Positions 18,348-27,040 of a stretch of DNA of 64,000 bases are shown piece after piece. The translations under genes were made by a program, and so were the position numbers. The DNA is taken from NCBI GenBank assembly GCA_964411125.1, contig CAYPJU010000025.1, positions 12,241 through 76,240 of the forward strand. Reading direction: 5' to 3'. The notes beneath the pieces are model-generated. The model made no database searches. It was not told the origin of the DNA and saw nothing but the letters and a program-made list of their open reading frames with translations. The stretch's first letter is position 1. Each line of letters starts with the position of its first letter. The DNA comes from JBFIHF01 sp964411125. Lineage in GTDB: Bacteria > Myxococcota_A > Bradymonadia > Bradymonadales > Bradymonadaceae.

Positions 18348-19025
18348 ATGCAGCGTTCGGATCAGACCATCACCAACCCCCACGGGGTCACCGTCTTCGG
18401 CTCCGCCGTGCTCCGCGTCGAGCCGGACTTTGCGACCCTCGACTTCAGTGTCAGCGGCGAGTCCGACAAAGCCTCGACCGCACTTCACGACGTCTACACC
18501 GCGGCGTCTGGAATCGCCGATCGTCTGCGCAGCCTCGGTCTCGGGGAAGCGGAGTACCGGGCGTCGCGTCCCAAGATCAACGAGTACGGCCACGAAAGCA
18601 GCTTCGCGCGTTTCCGCTCCACGATCGATTTCAACGTCACCCTGCGCGACCTCGACCTCATCGAGAGTGCCCTCACGCAGGCCGTCGACGGCGGGGCCCT
18701 CAACGTAAAGCTCGTCTACCGCACCTCCAACCTCCGCGCGGCGCGGACCGAAGCCCAACAGACCGCCGTCCTCGCCGCCTTTCGCAAGGCCGACACGATC
18801 GGCGAGGCGGGGGGCATTCGCCTCGGTCGGATTCTTCACATCGAAGACATCGATCCCGACCGCCTGGAGCGAGAGGGCGACAACCTCGCCGAGATCGACT
18901 ACTTCAACACGACCGGCGCCTACGATCCCGGCGCCGTCGTCGTGCGCGCCGCCGTGCGCGTCTCTTTCTCGATCAAGGGGACCGGAGCTCCGGAGGTCAC
19001 CGGTACGTACAGCGTGATCGGATGA
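18348..19025 (+). CDS. SIMPL (DUF541) domain protein
   Basis: A 225-residue product. The SIMPL fold is recognised by VTVFGSAVLRVEPDFATLDFSVSGES near the N-terminus, repeated Ala/Leu-rich helices (TALHDVYTAASGIADRLRSLGL) and the C-terminal VVRAAVRVSFSI strand. Family members are usually periplasmic oligomers linked to stress resistance. This one has no signal peptide or lipobox, so it may be cytosolic. AGGAGG-like sequence precedes the ATG. Its stop overlaps the start of the Cys-rich lipoprotein gene by ATGA, so the two are probably co-translated. Confidence 0.88.
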   Translation: MQRSDQTITNPHGVTVFGSAVLRVEPDFATLDFSVSGESDKASTALHDVYTAASGIADRLRSLGLGEAEYRASRPKINEYGHESSFARFRSTIDFNVTLRDLDLIESALTQAVDGGALNVKLVYRTSNLRAARTEAQQTAVLAAFRKADTIGEAGGIRLGRILHIEDIDPDRLEREGDNLAEIDYFNTTGAYDPGAVVVRAAVRVSFSIKGTGAPEVTGTYSVIG

Positions 19026-19627
19026 CCCGCTTGATCCCACTCTTCATCGTGGCATCCCTCGCCGCATCGCTCTTCGCGTGCAACGCCGAAGACGAAATGC
19101 GCACGGGCGGAGTCGGCGAGTATTGCAACGGCCGAGACAGCGACTGCCGCGCCGGGCTCGTCTGTCTGCAGGGCGTCTGCGATTCGCTGGGACCCCGGCC
19201 GACCTACGACTGCGACGACATCTGCGAGCGGCTGGGGGAATGCGGCGCACTCGGCGAGGCGTGTGCAAGCGACTGCCGACTCACGACCGCGGATTGGTCG
19301 TTCGCTGCGCGCGACGAATTCGGCATCTGCCTCGTCGAGGACCTCACCTGCGGCGAGGCGGTCGCCGATTTCGCCCCGCAGACCTGTTACACCCGGATCG
19401 AGATCCCTTCGGAACGGCTCGCCCGATGCTCCGCGTTCGACGACACGGCGGCCGACTGTGGCGCCTCTCTTCGCGACCGTGAGGAGCTCATCGAGACCTG
19501 CTACGCCCTCGCGCGTACCAGCGTCGACGACGCCTGGCGCCCCGCCGAGGATTGCGCCGACCTCGCCGACTGCGCGGCTACTCGCGCCTGCCTCACGTCC
19601 GCCTTCGGAACCACCGTCCGTTTTTGA
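19022..19627 (+). CDS. Cys-rich lipoprotein (paralogue of the gene at 17323)
   Basis: A 201-residue product with signal peptide and lipobox ending at Cys20 (SLFAC). About 20 Cys residues occur in the same order as in the minus-strand gene at 17323. It starts inside the SIMPL stop codon (ATGA). It lacks the paralogue's C-terminal tail and ends ACLTSAFGTTVRF. Function unknown; context suggests a surface or periplasmic partner of the SIMPL protein. Confidence 0.75.
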   Translation: MTRLIPLFIVASLAASLFACNAEDEMRTGGVGEYCNGRDSDCRAGLVCLQGVCDSLGPRPTYDCDDICERLGECGALGEACASDCRLTTADWSFAARDEFGICLVEDLTCGEAVADFAPQTCYTRIEIPSERLARCSAFDDTAADCGASLRDREELIETCYALARTSVDDAWRPAEDCADLADCAATRACLTSAFGTTVRF

Positions 19628-19732
19628 TCGGCGGGCTCACCACCCCGCCCCCGGCACCCCAACACCCAGGTCGACAGCGACCGAAGCCTGTCCTATCGTG
19701 CCGCGCGAAACGAGATTTGAGAGGGACGCAGC

Positions 19733-20431
19733 ATGAAAAAAGTCTACGAATCGGCGTCCGCCGCCATCAGCGATTTGCAGGACGGCGCGACGATCATGAG
19801 CGGCGGCTTCGGCCTCTGCGGAAACCCCGAAAACCTGATCCGCGCGTTGCGCGACCGCGGGACGAAGGACCTGACGGTCATCAGCAACAACTGCGGCACC
19901 GACGAGTACGGGCTAGGGATCCTGCTGCAGACGCGGCAGATCGCCAAGATGATCTCGTCCTACGTCGGCGAGAACAAGAACTTCGAACAGCAGTTCCTGT
20001 CCGGCGAGCTCGAGGTCGAGCTCACGCCGCAAGGGACGCTCGCCGAGCGGATTCGGGCCGCCGGAGCCGGCATCCCCGCGTTCTTCACCCCGACCGGCGT
20101 CGGCACGAAGGTCGCCGAAGGAAAGGAGACGAGGGAGTTCGACGGCGTCACCTACCTCATGGAGCGGTCGCTGCCGGCGGATTTCGCGTTCGTGAAGGCG
20201 TGGAAGGGGGACCGACTCGGAAACCTCGTCTTCCGCAAGACGGCTCGCAACTTCAACTCGATCATGGCGACGGCCGCGAAGATCACCATCGCCGAAGTCG
20301 AAGAGCTCGTCGAACCGGGTGAGCTCGATCCCGACGAGATCCACACCCCATCCATCTTCGTCCAGCGAATCATCCAGGGCGAAGGGTACGAGAAATGGAT
20401 CGAACAGCGCACTACCCGCCCCCGAAACTGA
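19733..20431 (+). CDS. scoA: 3-oxoacid CoA-transferase subunit A
   Basis: A 232-residue alpha subunit of succinyl-CoA:3-ketoacid (SCOT-type) CoA-transferase, which moves CoA between succinyl-CoA and acetoacetate. Diagnostic stretches are GATIMSGGFGLCGNPENLI (GxGG nucleotide/CoA-binding region), TVISNNCGTDEYGLG, GELEVELTPQGTLAERIRAAGAGIPAFFTPTGVGT and the DFAFVKAWKGDRLGN region. Length is normal. GAGAGGGA precedes the ATG. The beta subunit starts 10 bp downstream. With subunit B it would support ketone-body or short-chain acid use. Confidence 0.95.
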   Translation: MKKVYESASAAISDLQDGATIMSGGFGLCGNPENLIRALRDRGTKDLTVISNNCGTDEYGLGILLQTRQIAKMISSYVGENKNFEQQFLSGELEVELTPQGTLAERIRAAGAGIPAFFTPTGVGTKVAEGKETREFDGVTYLMERSLPADFAFVKAWKGDRLGNLVFRKTARNFNSIMATAAKITIAEVEELVEPGELDPDEIHTPSIFVQRIIQGEGYEKWIEQRTTRPRN

Positions 20432-20441
20432 GGAGACGACC

Positions 20442-21098
<657 letters not shown>

Positions 21099-21152
21099 AC
21101 CCCGACCCGGCGACATACGTGGTCCTGCGAACGACCGCATGAAACGGGGAGA

Positions 21153-21187
21153 AGAGACGAATGGCCACGCCATTCGTCTCTTTTTTT
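21153..21187 (+). terminator. Rho-independent terminator after scoAB
   Basis: A perfect 13-bp stem (21153-21165 with 21169-21181; the left arm reads AGAGACGAATGGC) with a 3-base loop, followed by seven T (21181-21187). It is one of two strong plus-strand terminators in the window. Confidence 0.93.
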
Positions 21188-21215
21188 GACCGTCCGGGAA
21201 TAACGGGAGTACCAT
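21186..21215 (+). promoter_or_regulatory. Sigma-70-like promoter of the small acidic lipoprotein
   Basis: TTGACC (21186-21191) begins in the T tract of the preceding terminator, and TACCAT (21210-21215) lies 18 bp downstream. A leader of ~35 bases leads to the ATG at 21258, preceded by GGAGAA. Confidence 0.4.
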
Positions 21216-21257
21216 CGCGGTGTCCCACAACCTTTGGACTAAAACGGAGAACCGCAC

Positions 21258-21569
21258 ATGAAAGGTCTCAAACTCATCCTCGCCTCGCTGCTCACCGTGA
21301 CGTTCGCGTTCGGCACCGTGGCCTGTGACAGCAAGACGCAAGAAGCCGCCGAAGACAAAGTCGAAGCTCAGGCCGAGCAGGCAGAGGAGGCCGCTGAGGC
21401 AGCCGACGAAGCTGGCAACGAAGCCAAAGAAGAGGCGATGGAAGAGAAGGCGGAGGCGCTCGAAGAGAAGGCCGACGAGGTCGACGACAGCGACGAAGCT
21501 GCTGCCGCCGAGCTGGCCGGCGAGAACGGCGAAGAGGCCCCCGAAGGTGGCGCCGAATCGGCTCCCTGA
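21258..21569 (+). CDS. Small acidic Ala/Glu-rich lipoprotein
   Basis: A 103-residue precursor with lipobox ending at Cys23 (GTVAC). The mature ~80 residues are almost entirely Ala, Glu, Asp and Lys (EAAEDKVEAQAEQAEEAAEA and similar), predicting a long amphipathic helix or coiled coil. An acidic Gly/Pro tail ends it. Asp follows the Cys; in E. coli that would mean inner-membrane retention, but the rule is uncertain here. It is a monocistronic unit with its own promoter and terminator. It may be a structural envelope lipoprotein resembling Lpp in concept, though not in sequence. Confidence 0.8.
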   Translation: MKGLKLILASLLTVTFAFGTVACDSKTQEAAEDKVEAQAEQAEEAAEAADEAGNEAKEEAMEEKAEALEEKADEVDDSDEAAAAELAGENGEEAPEGGAESAP

Positions 21570-21593
21570 GCGAGGTTTCTTCGTTACGACATC

Positions 21594-21625
21594 AAGCCCC
21601 GGACGCGTTCGTTCGGGGCTTTTTT
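21594..21625 (+). terminator. Rho-independent terminator after the acidic lipoprotein
   Basis: An 8-bp stem (AAGCCCCG at 21594-21601 with CGGGGCTT at 21614-21621), a 12-base loop and a run of T through 21625. It lies 25 bp after the stop codon. Confidence 0.88.
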
Positions 21626-21722
21626 CGTACCGTGAATCCCGGCGTCGGAACTTTCAGCTTTCTTCAGAGACGCTCTCGCCCACTGTGCGGTATACGGAGG
21701 GCGAAAGTCGGTTTCCAAGAGA

Positions 21723-21751
21723 TTGCGCGTCCGATCGATTCGCGGTATACG
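21723..21751 (+). promoter_or_regulatory. Candidate promoter of the outer-membrane protein gene
   Basis: TTGCGC (21723-21728), a 17-bp spacer and TATACG (21746-21751). The 9-mer GCGGTATAC covering this -10 box also occurs 55 bp upstream (21687-21695), so there may be two starts or a repeated control element. The same TTGCGC plus TATACC pair precedes the fusion gene at 30423. Confidence 0.4.
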
Positions 21752-21789
21752 CGCAACGCGCAAAAAAATGATGAGTTTGGAGGACTAAG

Positions 21790-23298
21790 ATGCGTTCCAA
21801 GTTGACCCGTTTGCTCGCATTCACCGTCGTCGGTTTCATGACCTACGGCGCTTCGATCGACGAAGCTCACGCGGACCGTCGGTCCTCGCTGGCAGGCAAT
21901 CTGCTCATCAGCGACCAGGACGACATGTATATCTACCCGCAGTTGACGGTGGATTACCGCAACCTGGTTTCGTTCGACTACTTCCCCGGCAACAGCCTCT
22001 CCAACGTGCTCAGCTCGGGCGCGTCTCCCACGACGGGGCAGGGGGGCGGTGGTCTCGACCCGAACGCCAACAACGATGAAGGCGATCCCAACGGCCTGGG
22101 CCCGGTCTCCGAAGACGCGGCGAGCCTGCCCAACGGACCGATCGCCATGGGCGGAGCCGGCCTGCTTCTCTTCGGAGACGAAGGGTTCGCTTTCGGCATC
22201 TCCACCCACCGCCAGGACACCTACGGCGCTACGCCCCAGGCTTTCCTCGGCGCCGGCGACCTCCAGCTCTACTCGCAGCCGATGCGGAGCTGGTCGTTCC
22301 TCGGCCACAACAGCCCGCTGCCGCTCGCGCCGACCCAGCCGTCCGCGACTCCGACGCCGAACGGCGCCGCAAGCACGGCGAGCGGCATCCCGGGGGTCTT
22401 CCTGCAGCCGCTGCAGCTCGCCGACCTTCTCTTCGGTGTTTCGCTGGGCGACACCGGGTCGCTGGGCGCCCGACTCTCGATCGGCCAGGCGATCTTCCGT
22501 GAAGAACGGCTCGGTCAGAACGTCGAGGACCTCGAGAGCTGGACCGCCACCGCCATCGACCTCGTGGTCGGTTTCAGCCTACGCGGTGCCATCTACCTCG
22601 ACCTGAACCTCGAGCTCGCGCTCGGCTTCTTCGGCAATACCTACGAAACGAGCGAGTCGAGCGAGCCCAACTATGAAGATACGGCGTCGCTGGCGCCGTC
22701 TTTCTCGCTTTCGGGCCGCTCGATCGTCGACCTCCGCGAGTCCGTGAAGCTCGGCATCCTCGGTGTCATCCACGTCAACTCCGCCAACGTGAACGACGAG
22801 TTCGGCGTCTCGGCCGGGTCGGCGACGAACCCCGACGAGACCTCCTACTCCAGCTCGAACTTCTTCCTCGAAGCGGGCGCCGGTCCCATGTACCAGCTCC
22901 CCGACAAGACGGAGATCGCAGCGTACGCGACCGTCGGTTTCGGCACCTCCAGCTACAGCGACGAGGGCCGTACATTCACCACCTCCGGCCTCTTGCTCCC
23001 GGGCTTCAAGCTCGCGATGGAGCACTGGATCCTCGAGTGGCTCACCTTCCGCACCGGGCTCTCCTCGCGCTACTACTTCGCGTTCCAGAGCCGTGAATTC
23101 GAGAGCAACGCCGATCCGAACGTCTCGGCCGCATCGACCTTCTACGAGTTCCTCTGGTCGGCCGGTCTCGGGATCGCCGTCGGGAACTTCGAACTCAACG
23201 GAACGCTGCAGACCCCGTTCGTCACGAACGGTCCGGCGCTCCTCGGCGGCACGGGCTCCGGCATGTGGACGCTGCTCAACGCGACCTACAAGTTCTGA
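21790..23298 (+). CDS. Outer-membrane beta-barrel protein
   Basis: A 502-residue product with signal peptide (residues ~1-28, AHA cleavage region) and long amphipathic strands alternating with Gly/Ser/Asn-rich loops. It ends WTLLNATYKF, with the aromatic C-terminal Phe of BAM substrates. Residues ~75-105 and ~175-200 are low-complexity loops (Gly-rich, Pro/Thr-rich). The layout resembles FadL/OMPP1-sized transport barrels, but no family motif is clear. TTTGGAGGACTAAG is a strong ribosome site. The GT-C-like gene starts 6 bp after the stop. Confidence 0.78.
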   Translation: MRSKLTRLLAFTVVGFMTYGASIDEAHADRRSSLAGNLLISDQDDMYIYPQLTVDYRNLVSFDYFPGNSLSNVLSSGASPTTGQGGGGLDPNANNDEGDPNGLGPVSEDAASLPNGPIAMGGAGLLLFGDEGFAFGISTHRQDTYGATPQAFLGAGDLQLYSQPMRSWSFLGHNSPLPLAPTQPSATPTPNGAASTASGIPGVFLQPLQLADLLFGVSLGDTGSLGARLSIGQAIFREERLGQNVEDLESWTATAIDLVVGFSLRGAIYLDLNLELALGFFGNTYETSESSEPNYEDTASLAPSFSLSGRSIVDLRESVKLGILGVIHVNSANVNDEFGVSAGSATNPDETSYSSSNFFLEAGAGPMYQLPDKTEIAAYATVGFGTSSYSDEGRTFTTSGLLLPGFKLAMEHWILEWLTFRTGLSSRYYFAFQSREFESNADPNVSAASTFYEFLWSAGLGIAVGNFELNGTLQTPFVTNGPALLGGTGSGMWTLLNATYKF

Positions 23299-23303
23299 GC
23301 TAG

Positions 23304-24845
23304 ATGTTCCGGGCGCCTGGCGCACCATACGAGCTCGAGGCAGAACACGACGAGGCGGCTCCGGAGACGGTCCGCCTCGCGCCGTCTCGGGGACTCCTCG
23401 AAGCCCTCCGCAACGGGTGGACCGAGCGCGCGTTTCTCGCGCCGCTCCTCGTCTTCCTCGTGTCGTTCGGCATCTTTGCCGCCTTCTCGGCGAACCACGT
23501 CGTCAAACAGTCGACCGATCCGCATTTCGTCTATCTCGCAGAGACGATGAACTCGATGGTCGCCGCGAGCCTCGGTTCGGACGAAGCGCAGGAGCGGCGC
23601 TCGAACCGTCTCCCCTTCGAGCTCGAACGAAACCCGCCCCACGGCAACGACTGGGCTTCCTTCTGGGAGATCGAGCTCGACGGCGGTGAGCAGGTCCGCG
23701 GGTTCTGGCTCGACAAGCAGGGGCAAGGGCGTTTCAAGCTGCTGGGCAAGGAGGAGGCGCTCTTCCTGGAACGCAGCGACGTCGTGCGGGCGAAGAAGAA
23801 GCGCCGCCACTTCGTCTCGTTCCCGCCCGGACCTGCCGTCTTGATGATGCCGTTCGTCGCCGCGGTCGGCTCCGACCTCAACGACGTGCTCTTCACCATC
23901 TTCTTCGCCTCGCTCAACGTCGCGCTCGTCTACATCCTGCTTCGGCGCCTCGCCCGCGGCGGACGCACCGGTCGAGGTCGAAGTGAAAACCTGTGGCTCA
24001 CCGCGCTCTTCGGGTTCGGTACCGTCCACCTCTGGTGTTCGATCCTCGGCCAGGTCTGGTTCACGGCGCTCGTCATCGGCGTCACGTTCTCACTCCTCTA
24101 CATCCTGTGCGCGATGGACACCCGCCGCCCGTTCCTCGCAGGGTGCTTCCTCGCCGCCGCCTTCGCGACGCGAACACCGTTGCTCTTCTCGTGCGTCTTC
24201 TTCTACGCGTTCGTCTTCTTCCCCGGCGGGAGACTACGCCGCGAAGGGTGGGGCGAGGCCGTGCGGAAGATCGCGCTCTTCTCGGCACCTTGCATCGTCG
24301 TGGGGTTGTCGCTGCTCTGGATGAACTTCGTGCGGTTCGGCGAGGCGACGGAGTTCGGGCACACCTACCTCGCGACCGGCACCCTCGCCCGGATTCGCGA
24401 CTACGGCCTCTTCAACTTCCACTTCCTCTCCAAGAACCTCGCCGCGCTCTTCACCCTGCTCCCGCGCATTCAGCCCAACGCTCCGTACATCCTGATCAGC
24501 CTGCACGGGATGAGCATCTTCGCGACGACCCCGGCTTTCATCTACCTGCTCCGCCCGCTTGCGAGAGAGAACGTCGCCGAAGTCTTCTGGCATCGACTCT
24601 GTTGGGGGACCGTCGCGGCCATCGCGGCGACGCACCTCCTCTACCAGAACACCGGCTACGAGCAGTTCGGGTACCGTTTCGCGCTCGATTACATGCCGTA
24701 TCTGATCGTCTTGCTCGCCATCGGGCGACGTCCGATCACGCGCGCTTTCAAGGCTGCGATCGTCGCCGGCTTCGCGGTGAACGCGTTTGGCGCCGTGACC
24801 TTCAAACGGATGACCCAGTTCTACACCCGAGAGTTCTTCCCGTGA
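23304..24845 (+). CDS. Polytopic membrane protein, GT-C glycosyltransferase-like
   Basis: A 513-residue product. One N-terminal helix (~residues 44-62) is followed by a ~120-residue hydrophilic loop (to ~180), then about nine more hydrophobic helices to the C-terminus. The shape of one helix, a large exported loop and many helices, with segments such as PPGPAVLMMPFVA and AAFATRTPLLFSCVFFYAF, resembles PMT/ArnT-type GT-C enzymes that use polyprenyl-linked sugars. A PPG/P motif with downstream Arg-Thr-Pro is typical of bacterial mannosyltransferase-like hypothetical proteins. Specificity is unknown. The stop overlaps the GTG of the hydratase gene by 4 bp. Confidence 0.7.
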   Translation: MFRAPGAPYELEAEHDEAAPETVRLAPSRGLLEALRNGWTERAFLAPLLVFLVSFGIFAAFSANHVVKQSTDPHFVYLAETMNSMVAASLGSDEAQERRSNRLPFELERNPPHGNDWASFWEIELDGGEQVRGFWLDKQGQGRFKLLGKEEALFLERSDVVRAKKKRRHFVSFPPGPAVLMMPFVAAVGSDLNDVLFTIFFASLNVALVYILLRRLARGGRTGRGRSENLWLTALFGFGTVHLWCSILGQVWFTALVIGVTFSLLYILCAMDTRRPFLAGCFLAAAFATRTPLLFSCVFFYAFVFFPGGRLRREGWGEAVRKIALFSAPCIVVGLSLLWMNFVRFGEATEFGHTYLATGTLARIRDYGLFNFHFLSKNLAALFTLLPRIQPNAPYILISLHGMSIFATTPAFIYLLRPLARENVAEVFWHRLCWGTVAAIAATHLLYQNTGYEQFGYRFALDYMPYLIVLLAIGRRPITRAFKAAIVAGFAVNAFGAVTFKRMTQFYTREFFP

Positions 24846-25618
24846 CCGACCGAAATCGAACGATCGCCGACGCTCTCTGGAATGCCCAACGGGACCGTAC
24901 GCCGTGCCCGCCCCCTAGCTCTTCGCTCCAACTCGTCGACGAGGACGCTTACGCGGTGCAGCGAATCAACCTCGATCGGCGGCTCGACGCGGGAGCGCGG
25001 CTCGTCGGCTGGAAGGTCGGGCTCACGAGCGAAGCGATCCAGTCATGGCTCGGCGTGGACGAGCCGGATTTCGGGGGGCTGCTCGACGACATGGCGGTGA
25101 ACGACGGCGGCAGCGTCGAGACGTCGCGCCTCTTGCAGCCACGAGCCGAGGCAGAGGTGGCTTTCGTCCTGGGACGCGAACTCGAGGGCCCCGGATGCAG
25201 CGTGGCCGATGTCCTCGCCGCGACCGACTACCTCTTGCCCGCGATCGAGATCATCGCGTCGCGCGTAGCGGACTGGAAGATCACCTGGGCCGACACCGTG
25301 GCGGACAACGCCTCGAGCGGGATGTTCGTCCTCGGTTCGCGACCCGTCCCCGTCGCCGCCGTCGACCTGCGGCTCGCCGGAATGCGACTGGCGAAGAACG
25401 GGCGCACGGTCTCGACCGGAGCAGGGGCGGCGTGCCTCGGGAGCCCGGCCGTCGCTGTCGCCTGGCTCGCCAACAAGCTTGCGGAGATGGGGGAACGTCT
25501 ACGCCCCGGAGCCATCGTCCTGTCCGGTGCACTCGGGCCCGTGACGAACGTCGCCCCGGGCGACTGGCTCGCCGCCGAAATTTCGGGTCTCGGTTCGGTG
25601 GGGTGCCGGTTTCGTTGA
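24842..25618 (+). CDS. 2-keto-4-pentenoate hydratase (MhpD-like, FAH superfamily)
   Basis: A 258-residue product starting at GTG inside the preceding stop (GTGA). Family features are LVGWKVGLTS, GGLLDDMAV, PRAEAEVAFVLGREL (metal-binding Glu pair), LPAIEIIASRVADWKITWADTVADNASSG and the GLGSVGCRF end. Members hydrate 2-hydroxypenta-2,4-dienoate to 4-hydroxy-2-oxovalerate in meta-cleavage pathways, or decarboxylate related oxo-acids. No other aromatic-degradation gene is in the window, so the actual substrate is open. It converges on the SpoIID gene with a 4-bp gap. Confidence 0.88.
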   Translation: MTDRNRTIADALWNAQRDRTPCPPPSSSLQLVDEDAYAVQRINLDRRLDAGARLVGWKVGLTSEAIQSWLGVDEPDFGGLLDDMAVNDGGSVETSRLLQPRAEAEVAFVLGRELEGPGCSVADVLAATDYLLPAIEIIASRVADWKITWADTVADNASSGMFVLGSRPVPVAAVDLRLAGMRLAKNGRTVSTGAGAACLGSPAVAVAWLANKLAEMGERLRPGAIVLSGALGPVTNVAPGDWLAAEISGLGSVGCRFR

Positions 25619-25622
25619 CGGT

Positions 25623-26918
25623 CTAGGGACGGCGTCGTCGCCGAGTCATCGGCAGCAGCCCGAACAGCAGGAAGAGACTCGTGGGGGCGATGTTACCGGA
25701 CGTACTGCATCCCCCCTCGACGCCGGGTGAGGGGCCGACGAGCGCGGGGAGCCCCGACCCGTCCGGGGCTCCGGTTTCATCGTCGTCCATTTCGTCGCCG
25801 CCGTCGTCGCTTCCCCCATTGGTTTCGCCGGTTCCATTGTTCCCGACGGTCCCGTTGTTGCCGGCCGGGGGGATGTCGCACGCCGCGTTCACGCAGCCGT
25901 TCTGGCAGACCTCGGACATGCTCACTTCGCCGCCGACGCACGTCAGCAGCGTCGGCCCGTCGCAGAGCGCGCCGTCGGGCTGCCCGGCGCAGACCCCCAT
26001 CGGGGGCGGAGCTGCGCACCCGCCCATCGCGCAGCCGAGCTCGCAAACTTCCGTCATTGCCGCCGCTCCGCCTGCGCAATCGATCCGGGTGTCGGCGTCG
26101 AAGCAGTGCGCTCCATCGCCGTTGTCGGTGCAGAACTGATCCTCCGGCGAGAGGATAGGTCCTCCCCCGCAGCGGCCGTCGGCCACCACGAGCTCGATGT
26201 CGTCGCCGTAGAAGAACTTGAATTGCTCCTGGTAGGGAACGCCCGCCGCGTCCAGGCACGTGTGGCCGTTCTGCGAAGCGCACCCTCGGTTGTGGGGGTT
26301 GCCCCGGCAGTCGGCCGGCGTGAAACCGAGGTTCGTCATGTCGATGTCGCAACCCGTCTTCCCGAGGTTGTACGTCACCCACCGCTGGGTGTTCGTCGGA
26401 TCGTTGCCGCCGTTGGGCAGACACGACCCGTACGGGTCGCCCGCGTCCGGGTTCGGTGGGATCGTCCCTGCGACGTAGAACGACGCGACGATCTGATTCT
26501 CCCACTGCAGATATTGCCCTTTCGTCGCGCGCGCCGCCTCGAAATGCTCCGGCTTCGGGCCGTTCGGCTGATAACTGCAGCTGTAGACCTGGTCCCCCTG
26601 ACTGTTACTGATCGACGTCGCCCCCGCCACGAACAGCTTGTAGTAGAGGAACGAGCGTGCCTCCACCGCCTGAGCCTTCAACCCCTCGGGCCCGGCGTTG
26701 GGGTTCTCGCACGAGACGACCCCGGGGATGTATGCCTCCTCGACGTCGACCATGCCGACACCCTCGACGTTCACCTGGCAGGGAGCCTCGAGGTAGTAGA
26801 TCTGCTTGCGGAACCCCGGGCCCTCGCTCGGGTCGTCCGTGGACGTCTGCAAGGGTTCGCCGCACGCGACCAGCGAACCGGTAGTGAGGAGTGCGAGCAA
26901 GATTCTGGAGTTCGCCAC
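25623..26918 (-). CDS. SpoIID-domain lipoprotein with MYXO-CTERM-like C-terminal anchor
   Basis: A 431-residue product. I use the GTG at 26918 because it begins the signal peptide (ILLALLTTGSLVAC, lipobox Cys19); an in-frame TTG at 27002 adds 28 odd residues. Residues ~40-300 read as SpoIID/LytB: VEEAYIPGVVSCENP (Glu71 at the position of the catalytic Glu), then GLKAQAVEARSFLYY. SpoIID enzymes cut denuded peptidoglycan glycan strands. Two Cys-rich repeats follow (residues ~285-365), then a low-complexity Gly/Asn/Asp linker. The tail is GCS at 403-405, a hydrophobic helix and five Arg, the layout of a MYXO-CTERM sorting signal. Having both a lipobox and a C-terminal tag is unusual. Confidence 0.82.
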   Translation of the reverse strand: MANSRILLALLTTGSLVACGEPLQTSTDDPSEGPGFRKQIYYLEAPCQVNVEGVGMVDVEEAYIPGVVSCENPNAGPEGLKAQAVEARSFLYYKLFVAGATSISNSQGDQVYSCSYQPNGPKPEHFEAARATKGQYLQWENQIVASFYVAGTIPPNPDAGDPYGSCLPNGGNDPTNTQRWVTYNLGKTGCDIDMTNLGFTPADCRGNPHNRGCASQNGHTCLDAAGVPYQEQFKFFYGDDIELVVADGRCGGGPILSPEDQFCTDNGDGAHCFDADTRIDCAGGAAAMTEVCELGCAMGGCAAPPPMGVCAGQPDGALCDGPTLLTCVGGEVSMSEVCQNGCVNAACDIPPAGNNGTVGNNGTGETNGGSDDGGDEMDDDETGAPDGSGLPALVGPSPGVEGGCSTSGNIAPTSLFLLFGLLPMTRRRRRP

Positions 26919-27040
26919 GGGGCCGTCCGAGGTCGTTGGGGTCGTATCGATGTAGTGAAAAGTATGACGACCCCGCCCCCCTGATTCAATCTCGATCCCC
27001 AACCTTCAGCGGATGTCAGGGGGGCTACGCGGCCCCGACC

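Noticed and set aside
23993..24841. Upstream extension of the MhpD-like frame
   Set aside because: The frame is open back to 23993, but this part is an Arg/Pro/His-rich shadow of the GT-C-like gene. The GTG at 24842 begins the conserved hydratase sequence.
27003..27040. Possible extension of the SpoIID gene to TTG near 27002
   Set aside because: The added residues carry no signal character; starting at GTG 26918 gives a proper lipoprotein signal peptide.
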